A DNA stretch of 19,549 nt, taken from DATMYQ01 sp035560935. GTDB lineage: Bacteria > Bacillota > Negativicutes > Sporomusales > Sporomusaceae. The stretch is taken from positions 1 through 19,549 of the forward strand of contig DATMYQ010000124.1 of assembly GCA_035560935.1 (NCBI GenBank), given 5' to 3'. The position numbers were made by a program, and so were the translations under genes. Shown here piece by piece: positions 1 to 7,855 of this stretch. The first letter of the stretch is position 1. Each line of letters begins with the position of its first letter. The notes under the pieces were generated by a model. The model saw nothing but the letters and a program-made list of their open reading frames with translations, was not told the DNA's origin and made no database searches.

Positions 1-132
1 GAAGAGATATGGCACAGACTGCGTGGGGAAAAGTAAAATTTTTGCAGCATTTATTGTCGGCGGGGGTGATCCGGCGGTTATCTGAACCGGGTGCGGCAGT
101 ATCGGTAAGCAATAAGCAGGGGGGCAAACGGA

Positions 133-1059
133 ATGTTGAAAACTTTTGATGAGGTGGTGGCCAAGGCCCGGGAACTGGGAAAAGTGGTCATCAGTGTGGC
201 CGCAGCCCAGGACCGGGAAGTTCTGGGGGCCATCAAGGCGGTGGCAGAGGCGGGTCTGGCCGGTGCGATCCTGGTGGGAGACGCGGCCCCGATCCGGGCG
301 ATCATGGCGGAAGTGGGATTGCCGGCTGACATGCAGGTGATTCACGAGCCGGAGCCGCGGCAGGCGGCGTTGAAAGCAGCATCGCTGGTACGGCAGGGAC
401 AGGCACAGGTGTTGATGAAAGGACTGGTAAACAGCGGCGATTTTCTCAAGGCGGTGCTGAACCCTGAAATGGGGCTGCGCAGTGGACGTCTGCTCAGCCA
501 TTTTGCCGCATTCGAGGCGCCGGACGGCGACAAGTTGATTTACCACAGTGATGGCGGGATGAACATTGCCCCCAACCTGGAGGAGAAAAAAGAAATCCTG
601 GCGAATTCGCTGGCAGCACTGCTGGCTCTGGGTATTCAAAAGCCCAAAGTGGCGGTGCTGGCGGCCAACGAAGTGGTGAACCCGAAAATGCCGGTAACGG
701 TCGACGCGCAGGCACTGGCGGCTTTACACGCCGCCGGGGAACGGTTTGCCGGCAGCATCATTGAAGGTCCCATTTCCATGGACGTGGCATTAAACCCGAA
801 AGCGGCGCAACATAAAGGAATTTCCAGCAGTGTGGCCGGCGACGTGGACCTGTTTCTCTTGCCCAGCATCGAAGCGGGTAATTTACTGGCCAAGGCACTC
901 ATACACTATGCAAAGTTTAAAAATGCCGGCGTCGTGGTCGGGGCAACCCATCCGGTGGTGATGGTATCCCGGGCCGATTCCGCCGAGGCGAAAATTCACT
1001 CCATCGCGCTGGCCTGTCTGTTGGCGGCTGGCGCGGAGCAACGTAAAAAAGGAGCTTGA
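133..1059 (+). CDS. ptb: Phosphate butyryltransferase-like phosphotransacylase
   Basis: This 308-residue cytoplasmic enzyme belongs to the PTA/PTB family, which exchanges CoA of an acyl-CoA for phosphate, giving an acyl-phosphate that a kinase can use to make ATP. Family features that are visible are the LMKGLVNSGDF segment near residues 94-105, a SDGGMNIAPNLEEK stretch near 138-152, and a C-terminal half with GPISMDVALN from residue 212, followed by DLFLLPSIEAGN and a GATHPVVMVSRAD segment. The length fits butyryltransferases (about 300) better than the longer Pta-type enzymes. The ATG at 133 is chosen because a G-rich AGGGGGG lies 8 bases upstream. It precedes iorA by 45 bases, so a shared transcript is likely. 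The acyl group may be aryl-acetyl or branched rather than butyryl, given the ior neighbours. Similar proteins are sometimes annotated as enoyl-CoA hydratase/phosphate acetyltransferase; no hydratase domain is present here. No acyl kinase gene is in the window. Confidence 0.87.
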   Translation: MLKTFDEVVAKARELGKVVISVAAAQDREVLGAIKAVAEAGLAGAILVGDAAPIRAIMAEVGLPADMQVIHEPEPRQAALKAASLVRQGQAQVLMKGLVNSGDFLKAVLNPEMGLRSGRLLSHFAAFEAPDGDKLIYHSDGGMNIAPNLEEKKEILANSLAALLALGIQKPKVAVLAANEVVNPKMPVTVDAQALAALHAAGERFAGSIIEGPISMDVALNPKAAQHKGISSSVAGDVDLFLLPSIEAGNLLAKALIHYAKFKNAGVVVGATHPVVMVSRADSAEAKIHSIALACLLAAGAEQRKKGA

Positions 1060-1104
1060 TTTCGCAGTAGTGAAGGCTATAAAAAGAAAAATGGAGGGTT
1101 AGAT

Positions 1105-2880
1105 ATGAAGCAACTGTTAACCGGCAATGAGGCTATTGCCCGCGGTGCGTATGAAGCGGGAGTTGCCTACGCATCGGCGTATCCCGGTACTCCCAGCACG
1201 GAGATTTTGGAAAACATTGCGGCATATAAAGAGATCGTCGCCCAATGGGATCCCAATGAAAAAGTGGCGATGGAAACGGCCATCGGCGCATCTATCGCTG
1301 GTGCCCGTTCTCTGGCGGCGATGAAAATGGTTGGTGTGAATGTTGCGGCGGATCCGCTGTTCAGCTTTGCCTACTCTGGCGTCAACGGCGGCATGCTGTT
1401 GATTTCCGCTGATGATCCCGGCATGCATTCTTCACAGAATGAACAGGACAACCGGCACTATGCCAAATTCGCCAAAGTGGCTATGGTGGAGCCCAGCGAC
1501 AGCCAGGAGGCCAAAGAAATGGTCAGGGCGGCCATGGAAATCAGCGAACAGTTTGACACGCCGGTATTGATGCGGGTGACCACCCGGGTCTGTCATAGCA
1601 AAAGTCTGGTAGAAATCGGCGAACCACAGGCGCAGGTGAAGAAACCCTACGTAAAAAATTTACAGAAGTTTGACCTGGTGCCGGCAATATCACGAAAATT
1701 GCGGGTCAATCTGGAGGAACGGCTGGCAAAACTGAAACGCTTTGCCGAAGAAACGCCGCTGAATTTTATCGAATGGCACGATAAGAAGATCGGCGTCATT
1801 TCATCGGGTATTGCCTACCAATATGTCCGGGAAGTATTCGGCGAGCAGGCCTCCTATCTGAAGCTGGGATTCACTTATCCGCTGCCGCTGGAAAAAATCA
1901 AGAGCTTCGCCGCCCAGGTGGAAACCGTATATGTGGTGGAAGAGCTGGAACCGTATCTGGAAGAACAAATCAAGGCGGCAGGCGTTGCCTGCGTGGGTAA
2001 GGAAAAAATCCCGCCGATGGGCGAATTGAATCCGGATATTGTGGCCAAGGCGTTGCTGGGTCAGGAACCGGTGTTGCTGGAATACGACCAAAGCAGCGTG
2101 GTCAACCGTCCGCCGACTTTATGCGCCGGCTGTCCTCACCGCAGTTTCTTCTACGAGCTGGGCAAGCGGAAGGACATTATGATTTCCGGCGATATCGGCT
2201 GCTACGGTCTGGGTGGCGCCGAGCCATTGAACGCGAAAGATTCCTGTATCTGCATGGGTGGTGGTCCGAGTCTGGCTCACGGTGCCCAGAAAATGTTCAA
2301 TCACTTTAACGAGAATATGCGTACTGTCAGCGTGGTGGGGGATTCGACTTTTTTCCATACCGGCATCAACAGCATGATGACGGCGGTATACAATCGCAGC
2401 AATACCGTTGCCTGCATTCTGGACAATCGAATCACCGGCATGACCGGGCATCAGGAAAACCCGGGCACCGGATTTACGCTGCAGGGAGAACCTACTAAGA
2501 TTATTGACATTCCCACGGTGGTCAAAGCGCTGGGCGTCGACCATATCCGGGTGGTTAACCCGATGAATTTGCAGGAGCTGAAAGACGCGTTCGACTGGGC
2601 GCTGGCGCTGACCGAACCGGCCGTGATTATTACCCGCTGGCCGTGCGTTTTAAAAAGGCTTACGGAAGACGATAAACAGGAGTTTGGCGATTATAAAGGA
2701 GTTTGCGTAGTGGATGAAGCGGTTTGCGTGGGCTGTAAGCTATGCATTAAAACCGGCTGTCCAGCGCTGCAGTTTAAAAAGGAAGAAAAGAAAACGAAAA
2801 TTGACGGGGCACAGTGCGTGGGCTGTGAAGTTTGCGTCCAAGTCTGCCCGAAAAAAGCCATTGCAAAGGTGGGTGAATAA
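1105..2880 (+). CDS. iorA: Indolepyruvate:ferredoxin oxidoreductase, alpha subunit
   Basis: This is the large subunit (591 residues) of the TPP- and iron-sulfur-dependent enzyme that oxidatively decarboxylates indolepyruvate, phenylpyruvate and related 2-keto acids to aryl-acetyl-CoA, reducing ferredoxin. The N-terminal pyrimidine-binding domain has the YPGTPSTEI motif and a likely catalytic glutamate at E57 (AMETAIGAS). The central TPP-binding domain shows GDIGCYG from 362, GDS at 412-414 and DN at 440-441. The C-terminus carries two cluster motifs: C541, C544, C547, C552 (with the four-residue last gap usual for IorA) and C571, C574, C577, C581. Length and domain order are complete. The start has a good TGGAGGG ribosome binding site 8-9 bases upstream. 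It is one base from iorB, so the two are translated together. It acts in the cytoplasm in amino-acid (Trp, Phe, Tyr) fermentation. Confidence 0.95.
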   Translation: MKQLLTGNEAIARGAYEAGVAYASAYPGTPSTEILENIAAYKEIVAQWDPNEKVAMETAIGASIAGARSLAAMKMVGVNVAADPLFSFAYSGVNGGMLLISADDPGMHSSQNEQDNRHYAKFAKVAMVEPSDSQEAKEMVRAAMEISEQFDTPVLMRVTTRVCHSKSLVEIGEPQAQVKKPYVKNLQKFDLVPAISRKLRVNLEERLAKLKRFAEETPLNFIEWHDKKIGVISSGIAYQYVREVFGEQASYLKLGFTYPLPLEKIKSFAAQVETVYVVEELEPYLEEQIKAAGVACVGKEKIPPMGELNPDIVAKALLGQEPVLLEYDQSSVVNRPPTLCAGCPHRSFFYELGKRKDIMISGDIGCYGLGGAEPLNAKDSCICMGGGPSLAHGAQKMFNHFNENMRTVSVVGDSTFFHTGINSMMTAVYNRSNTVACILDNRITGMTGHQENPGTGFTLQGEPTKIIDIPTVVKALGVDHIRVVNPMNLQELKDAFDWALALTEPAVIITRWPCVLKRLTEDDKQEFGDYKGVCVVDEAVCVGCKLCIKTGCPALQFKKEEKKTKIDGAQCVGCEVCVQVCPKKAIAKVGE

Positions 2881-2881
2881 C

Positions 2882-3463
2882 ATGGCCGCAGTAAAAAACA
2901 TCCTGCTGGTGGGCGTTGGCGGGCAGGGAACGATTCTGGTCAGTAAAATTCTGTCCAATGGTCTGGTGGAAGCCGGCTATGATGTAAAAATGTCAGAGGT
3001 GCATGGCATGGCGCAACGGGGGGGCAGCGTCAGTACCCAGGTACGCTATGGGAAACAGGTATTTTCGCCCATTATTGGCAAGGGGCAGGCCGATATCCTC
3101 GTTTCTTTTGAAACCATGGAAGCGTTGCGATGGCTGGAATTTCTAAAACCCAGCGGTGCGGTCATTGTCAACGACTACCAGATTCCATCGGCACCGATTC
3201 TAATGGGAAAGGCAGAGTATCCTGAAGGTGTCCTGGAGATCCTGCAAGATAAGGCGGACACCACCGTGATCAAGGCGGCCCGGATCGCCGAAGATCTGGG
3301 CAGTGCCAAGGCGATGAACATAGTGCTTTTTGGGGCGCTGGTCCGGGCGATGCAACTGACGGACATTGACTGGAACGCGCAAATCGGTAAAAATGTTAAA
3401 CCGAAGACGCTGAATGTGAACCTTAGCGCGTTTCAGGCGGGGCTGGCTGCGGGCACGAAATAG
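2882..3463 (+). CDS. iorB: Indolepyruvate:ferredoxin oxidoreductase, beta subunit
   Basis: This 193-residue protein is the gamma-domain-type subunit of 2-oxoacid:ferredoxin oxidoreductases, which pairs with IorA and helps form the CoA/TPP active site. The N-terminal GVGGQGT motif (about residues 10-16), the SEVHGMAQRGGSV segment, and the DILVSFETMEALR stretch are hallmarks of the family. The frame is open further upstream inside iorA, but the ATG at 2882 is the correct start: it lies one base after the iorA stop, gives the normal family length, and has AAAGGTGGG upstream within the end of iorA. No terminator is evident directly after it. Confidence 0.95.
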   Translation: MAAVKNILLVGVGGQGTILVSKILSNGLVEAGYDVKMSEVHGMAQRGGSVSTQVRYGKQVFSPIIGKGQADILVSFETMEALRWLEFLKPSGAVIVNDYQIPSAPILMGKAEYPEGVLEILQDKADTTVIKAARIAEDLGSAKAMNIVLFGALVRAMQLTDIDWNAQIGKNVKPKTLNVNLSAFQAGLAAGTK

Positions 3464-3520
3464 GACGGTGTGGAGAATCATGATGCTGTTTTTCTCTTTA
3501 CACAGAGTTAACAAGACATT

Positions 3521-3548
3521 TTGACCAATTCGTGGTACCATGTTAATG
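3521..3548 (+). promoter_or_regulatory. Candidate sigma-A promoter for the small acidic gene
   Basis: TTGACC at 3521-3526 and TTAATG at 3543-3548 are separated by 16 bases, and lie about 50 bases ahead of the small gene at 3601. The -35 box is good; the -10 box is weak. This is a pattern match only. Confidence 0.35.
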
Positions 3549-3600
3549 GACCGGAAAGCGGATAAAATGCCGGTTACAACCGAAAAAAGGGGTGTTTTGC

Positions 3601-3834
3601 ATGTGTGACGAAAAAATTCTGGAAGACAGTGATGAAATCCCGGTGCTGTTCACGGACGACATTGATCTGTTAGAGGACTGCCTGACAGATATTATTTTGG
3701 CCATGGGTTTGCCGGAAACCCAAACCAATGCTGTATTACGCCTGATCAGTGATACGCTCGAAGACCATCACGCCAATTTGCTGGATACCTTTGAGTCCAC
3801 TTTGGGAGAAGAAGACGAGGACGTAGAAGAATAA
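3601..3834 (+). CDS. Small acidic protein of unknown function
   Basis: This 77-residue protein is not recognised. It is strongly acidic, ends in a run of Glu/Asp (EEDEDVEE), and has Cys at position 2 and near residue 30. It is predicted to be mostly helical, with no signal peptide or membrane segment. A GTG at 3592 could add three residues, but the ATG at 3601 has AAGGGG about 8 bases upstream and is preferred. It is supported as a gene by the ribosome binding site, a candidate promoter upstream and a strong terminator 38 bases downstream, which together make it a stand-alone unit. It does not resemble the flanking ior or transporter genes and no function is proposed. Confidence 0.7.
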   Translation: MCDEKILEDSDEIPVLFTDDIDLLEDCLTDIILAMGLPETQTNAVLRLISDTLEDHHANLLDTFESTLGEEDEDVEE

Positions 3835-3871
3835 ACAAAATTTTTGTCGCCGTTTGGTCAGCAATGGCCGG

Positions 3872-3914
3872 GATCAGCGCCGTCACGGCAGTGTGACGGC
3901 GGCTGGTCTTTTTT
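3872..3914 (+). terminator. Rho-independent terminator after the small acidic gene
   Basis: The inner arms GCCGTCAC (3879-3886) and GTGACGGC (3893-3900) pair perfectly around a six-base loop. The outer arms GATCAGC and GCTGGTC extend the stem with one bulged G and one G-T pair. A run of six T follows at 3909-3914. Confidence 0.9.
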
Positions 3915-3966
3915 ATGCCGGAAAAGATCGGCACAGTGAACTGAAAAAATACGATTATATATAAAT

Positions 3967-3995
3967 TTGTATTGGCGTGTGATGTGTACTAATCA
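3967..3995 (+). promoter_or_regulatory. Weak candidate promoter for the BMP transporter operon
   Basis: TTGTAT (3967-3972) and TAATCA (3990-3995) are 17 bases apart in an AT-rich stretch after the terminator. The matches are poor, but a promoter is expected somewhere in 3915-4070 because the preceding unit is terminated. A small hairpin with 7-bp arms (4028-4034 with 4043-4049) lies in the leader; its role is unknown. Confidence 0.25.
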
Positions 3996-4087
3996 GTGAC
4001 CGGCAAGAGGATTTTTGCGGCAGATAGCGAATATTCATTTAGATATTCGTCAAGCGTAAGCTTATCGTTAGATAGGAGGATTGTGAT

Positions 4088-5161
4088 TTGGAAGGAACGA
4101 TTAAAAAACACACGTTACTGCTGGTGACGGTGCTGATCATGGCACTACTGCTGAGCGGCTGTGGACAGAAAAAGTCTGAACAGGCTAATCCAGCGACTGA
4201 CGGAACGAAAAAACTCAAAGTGGGCCTGGTATATGATCTTGGTGGTCGCGGTGACAAATCCTTTAATGATGCCGCTTACTCCGGCCTGGAAAAAGCGCAG
4301 CGGGATTTTGCCGATAAAATAGAGGTGAAATATCTCGAACCCACTGGCAGCGGCGAGAACCGGGAACAGCTGCTAAGGCTGCTGTCTCAGGAAAAATATG
4401 ATCTGGTGCTCGGCATCGGCCTCTTTTTTACTGATTCCATCCCCAGGGTGGCCCGGGATTTTCCCCAGACAAAGTACGGACTAGTGGATGGATATGTTCC
4501 GGGTCTGAAACCGGAGAGCAATGTAATCTGCCTGCTGTTTCGGGAACATGAAGGCGCCTTTCTGGTAGGGGCGGCGGCAGCGCTGAAAAGCAAAACCGGT
4601 AAAATCGGTTTTGTCGGCGGCATGCAAAGTCCGTTGATTGAAAAAATTGAAGCCGGTTATACTGCCGGCGCCCGCTACATAAATCCCCAGATACAGGTGG
4701 TGGCTGACTATGTCGGCACTACCGGCGAAGCGTTCAAGGACCCGGTGAAAGGTAAGGAATTGGCGCTGAAACAGATTCAAGGCGGTGTGGACGTCCTGTT
4801 TCAGGCTGCAGGTGCCTCCGGAGTGGGAGTGTTCGAGGCGGCCACCGCCCCAAAAATATGGATGATTGGCTGTGATGCCGATCAGTCACTGAATGCATCA
4901 GACATCCAGCGACCGTTGATTTTGACCAGCATGCAGAAACGGGTGGATAACGCTGTATACCAAACGATCAAGGCATTGATTGATAAAGAATTTAAAGGCG
5001 GGTACCAGGAGTTTGGCCTGAAGGAAGGTGGCGTCGGCTACGCCGAGAATGAGTTTAACCGGGACCTGATTGGCGCTGACAAGGTGAAACTGGACGACAT
5101 TAAAGAAAAGATCATCAGCGGAGAAATCAAGGTTCCGGCCAGCAAGAAAGACTTGAAATAG
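4088..5161 (+). CDS. BMP-family ABC transporter substrate-binding lipoprotein
   Basis: This 357-residue protein is the extracytoplasmic solute-binding lipoprotein of a BMP (basic membrane protein)-type importer. Members such as PnrA/TmpC and the B. subtilis NupN system bind purine nucleosides. It starts at a TTG at 4088, preceded by AGGAGGA with seven bases of spacing; there is no better start. The signal peptide has KK near the N-terminus, a hydrophobic core and the lipobox LLSGC with lipidation expected at Cys25. The mature protein opens with the characteristic KVGLVYDLGGRGDKSFND segment, followed by SGLEKA and later GFVGG and FQAAGASG segments typical of the fold. Together with the next three genes it forms a complete importer. 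The nucleoside substrate is inferred from the family. Confidence 0.92.
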   Translation: MEGTIKKHTLLLVTVLIMALLLSGCGQKKSEQANPATDGTKKLKVGLVYDLGGRGDKSFNDAAYSGLEKAQRDFADKIEVKYLEPTGSGENREQLLRLLSQEKYDLVLGIGLFFTDSIPRVARDFPQTKYGLVDGYVPGLKPESNVICLLFREHEGAFLVGAAAALKSKTGKIGFVGGMQSPLIEKIEAGYTAGARYINPQIQVVADYVGTTGEAFKDPVKGKELALKQIQGGVDVLFQAAGASGVGVFEAATAPKIWMIGCDADQSLNASDIQRPLILTSMQKRVDNAVYQTIKALIDKEFKGGYQEFGLKEGGVGYAENEFNRDLIGADKVKLDDIKEKIISGEIKVPASKKDLK

Positions 5162-5166
5162 CCAAG

Positions 5167-5192
5167 AGGGGGATGGCGGCAGTCATCCCCCT
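5167..5192 (+). promoter_or_regulatory. Intercistronic stem-loop between lipoprotein and ATPase genes
   Basis: AGGGGGATG (5167-5175) and CATCCCCCT (5184-5192) are perfect 9-bp arms around an 8-base loop. No T run follows, so it is not a classic terminator. Its place five bases after the binding-protein stop suggests 3'-end protection or partial attenuation, giving more binding protein than membrane components. Confidence 0.6.
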
Positions 5193-5219
5193 TACTGTTA
5201 TCAGGAAAGGAGAATCGCG

Positions 5220-6758
5220 GTGGAAACGGTTCTGGAGTTTGAAAATGTCACCAAACGTTTTCCCGGTCTGGTAGCCAATGATCAGGTGTCGTTTGATGTC
5301 CGCCGGGGTGAAGTACATGCCCTGGTGGGTGAGAACGGCGCCGGCAAAAGCACGTTGGTGAACATGATCGCCGGTCTGTACCGCCAGGATGAAGGAGAAA
5401 TTCGTCTATGGGGCGAACCGGTCTCCAACGGTGGTCCCCGGGGAGCCATTGCGCAGGGCGTCGGCATGGTGCATCAGCATTTCATGTTGATACACCGTTT
5501 CAACGTGGTGCAAAACGTGATTCTCGGCTTTGAGGAAAGCTGTTCCCGGTTCGGATGCCTGGACCTGCGGCAGGCTCGGGAAATGGTGGAGGAATTGTGC
5601 CGGTGCTATGATTTCCGGCTGAACCTGAGCGTGCCGGTGGGTACCTTGTCGGTGGGGCAGCAGCAGCGGGTGGAGATTTTGAAGTCGCTGTACCGGGGGG
5701 CTAATCTGTTGATTTTGGATGAACCGACAGCCGTGCTGACGCTCCAGGAGGTTCGGGCGCTGTTCGAGAATTTGAGACGTTTGACAGCACAGGGCAAGAC
5801 CGTTATTTTTATCAGTCATAAACTGGATGAGGTGCTGAATATTGCCGACCGGGTGACAGTGCTGCGGCGGGGGCGGGTTATTGCCACTGTCAACGCGATG
5901 GCTACGGATAAAAAGCAACTGGCGGAAATGATGGTGGGACGGCCGGTGTTGTTTCAACTGGATAAACCGGTCAGCCGGCCGGGGGAAACGGTGCTGGAAA
6001 TGGATCAGGTTGTGCAGGGGACGGATGCCGGCCACCACAAGCTGAATCGATTGACACTGACGGTTCGCCGGGGCGAAATCTACGGTATTGCCGGCGTGGA
6101 AGGCAATGGCCAGCGGGAACTGGTGGAAACAATAATGGGATTGATGCCGTATGACAGCGGTGACATAAAAATTCAGGGCCGCAGCAACCGGGGCCGCAGT
6201 GTGCGGGATATTCGCGCCGGTGGTGTTGCTTATATCCCTGATGACCGGCAGCAACGGGGGTTGTCGTTGGCGATGACGGTCTGGGAGAACGCCGTGCTGG
6301 GTCTGGTCCGCAGCGATCGTTACAGCCGTTGGTGGAAATTGTGCACTGACCGGATACGGGACTTTGCCGCTCGGAAGGTGCGGGAATTTGATATTCGGCT
6401 CAGCTCCGTCGAACTGCCCATCCGCAGTCTGTCCGGCGGTAATCAGCAAAAAGTGATTCTGGCCCGGGAAATGAGTGTTGACCCGGAACTGATTATTGCT
6501 GCCCAGCCGGTGCGGGGGTTGGATATCGGCGCCATTGAATTCGTCCATCGGCAGTTGATCGCCGCCCGGACCGCCGGCAAAGCGGTGCTGTTGGTATCGG
6601 CGGATCTGGAAGAAGTGTTGTCAGTGGCTGATCGGGTGGGAATACTTTATAATGGGGCCATTGTCAAAGAATTTATTCCCGGGGAACTGGAGACGGAAAC
6701 CATTGGCGAATATATGCTGGGTGCTGGAAAAGAGGCGGCGGTATGGACAGAAAGCTAA
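5220..6758 (+). CDS. BMP-type ABC transporter, duplicated ATP-binding protein
   Basis: This 512-residue cytoplasmic ATPase has two ABC domains in one chain, as in NupO-like and sugar-type importers. The first domain is complete: Walker A GENGAGKST with K43, a Q-loop in MVHQHFM, signature LSVGQQQ at 143-149 and Walker B LLILDEP ending at about D167-E168. The second domain is degenerate: GVEGNGQRE (292-300) lacks the Walker A lysine (Q298), and the Walker B region reads LIIAAQP near 424-430, without the usual DE pair, although LSGGNQQKV from 404 is intact. This asymmetry is normal in the nucleoside-importer group. A GTG start at 5220 is preceded by AAAGGAG with good spacing. It overlaps the next gene by 16 bases, indicating coupled translation. 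Confidence 0.93.
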   Translation: METVLEFENVTKRFPGLVANDQVSFDVRRGEVHALVGENGAGKSTLVNMIAGLYRQDEGEIRLWGEPVSNGGPRGAIAQGVGMVHQHFMLIHRFNVVQNVILGFEESCSRFGCLDLRQAREMVEELCRCYDFRLNLSVPVGTLSVGQQQRVEILKSLYRGANLLILDEPTAVLTLQEVRALFENLRRLTAQGKTVIFISHKLDEVLNIADRVTVLRRGRVIATVNAMATDKKQLAEMMVGRPVLFQLDKPVSRPGETVLEMDQVVQGTDAGHHKLNRLTLTVRRGEIYGIAGVEGNGQRELVETIMGLMPYDSGDIKIQGRSNRGRSVRDIRAGGVAYIPDDRQQRGLSLAMTVWENAVLGLVRSDRYSRWWKLCTDRIRDFAARKVREFDIRLSSVELPIRSLSGGNQQKVILAREMSVDPELIIAAQPVRGLDIGAIEFVHRQLIAARTAGKAVLLVSADLEEVLSVADRVGILYNGAIVKEFIPGELETETIGEYMLGAGKEAAVWTES

Positions 6759-7855
6759 AAATCAGGCTGCTGCGGCTGACGGCACCGGTCGGGGCAGTGC
6801 TGTTCGCGGTGCTGCTGAGTTCGGTATTTTTAATCGCAATCGATAAAAATCCACTGACCGTTTATCTGACAATGTTAGCGTTTGGACTGGGCCGGATGGA
6901 CAGCATCGCGGCAATTTTGTTCAACGCGACGCCGTTGATTTTTTCCGGACTGGCGGTGGCGATAAGCTTTAAGGCGGGAATGTTCAATATCGGTGTTGAA
7001 GGCCAGTATTTTATCGGCGCCGTCTGTGCCGCCTGGGTTGGTTTTGCCATGCCGGGACTGCCGGCGGTGGTGCATATTCCGCTGACACTTTTGGCCGCCA
7101 TGACCGGTGGGATGCTGTGGGCCTTGGTACCTGTTTATCTCAAGGTGAAGCGCGGCGTTCATGAGGTGATCAGTACGATTATGCTGAATTACGTGGCCTA
7201 TTCGCTGGTTCACTATCTGATTGCCGACCTGTTTATGGATCATAATCAGAAAATTCCCGAGGGGCTGGGCAGTGCGCTGATCCGGACACCTAAGTTTCTG
7301 GAGTCGGCCATGATGCCGACAATTCACGCCTTCATGGCGTTGTGGGGAGTTGAACTGCCCGGTTATATTTATGTTAACTGGTTTTTGATGCTGGCGCTGG
7401 TGGTGGCGGCGGGGGTGGGATATTTGCTGAACCGAACGCCACTGGGATATGAATTGCGAGCGGTGGGGCACAATCCGTTATCGGCAGAGGCGGCCGGTAT
7501 CCGGACGGAGACGGTTTACATCAAGACTTTTTTGCTCAGCGGTGCGATTGCCGGTTTGACGGGACTGTCGCATCTGCTGGTTTTTTATGAATATATGGAT
7601 CTGGATTTCCCTAAGAATTTTGGATTTAACGGTATCGCCGTGGCGCTGATAGGCGGCAACCATCCAATGGGTATTGTACTGGCGGCGTTGTTGTTCGGTT
7701 TTCTGAGCCGGGGAGCCGAAGGGGTCCAGACGATTCTCGGAGTGCCGATGGATGCCGTAGTGATTATGCAGGGTATTATCATATTAAGCGTGGTGGTGGT
7801 CGCCGGCATTCTGGGTCGCTACCTGCGCCGGCTGGAGAAAAAGGAGGCGCCGTGA
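6743..7855 (+). CDS. BMP-type ABC transporter permease (first, NupP-like)
   Basis: This 370-residue integral membrane protein is the larger of the two permeases of the importer (BPD_transp_2 family). Recognisable segments are SFKAGMFNIGVEGQ after the second helix, a GVHEVISTIMLNY stretch that faces the ATPase, and GYELRAVGHNPLSAEAAGI followed by SGAIAGLTG, all typical of this family. About nine to ten hydrophobic helices can be counted. The start overlaps the end of the ATPase gene by 16 bases, and the stop overlaps the next start, so the whole set is one tightly coupled operon. Confidence 0.92.
   Translation: MDRKLKIRLLRLTAPVGAVLFAVLLSSVFLIAIDKNPLTVYLTMLAFGLGRMDSIAAILFNATPLIFSGLAVAISFKAGMFNIGVEGQYFIGAVCAAWVGFAMPGLPAVVHIPLTLLAAMTGGMLWALVPVYLKVKRGVHEVISTIMLNYVAYSLVHYLIADLFMDHNQKIPEGLGSALIRTPKFLESAMMPTIHAFMALWGVELPGYIYVNWFLMLALVVAAGVGYLLNRTPLGYELRAVGHNPLSAEAAGIRTETVYIKTFLLSGAIAGLTGLSHLLVFYEYMDLDFPKNFGFNGIAVALIGGNHPMGIVLAALLFGFLSRGAEGVQTILGVPMDAVVIMQGIIILSVVVVAGILGRYLRRLEKKEAP

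Noticed and set aside
10..24. TGGCAC followed by GC, resembling a sigma-54 promoter ahead of ptb
   Set aside because: The GG and GC pairs are two bases too close for a -24/-12 promoter, and the TTGC element is missing.
3915..4087. Possible purine riboswitch ahead of the nucleoside-type transporter
   Set aside because: The conserved purine-riboswitch core and its three-way junction pairing could not be found; only a small AT-rich hairpin is present.
5406..6548. Long open frame of 380 codons on the minus strand
   Set aside because: It lies entirely within the well-supported ATPase gene, has a His/Gln/Pro-rich composition typical of an antisense shadow, and no family motif.
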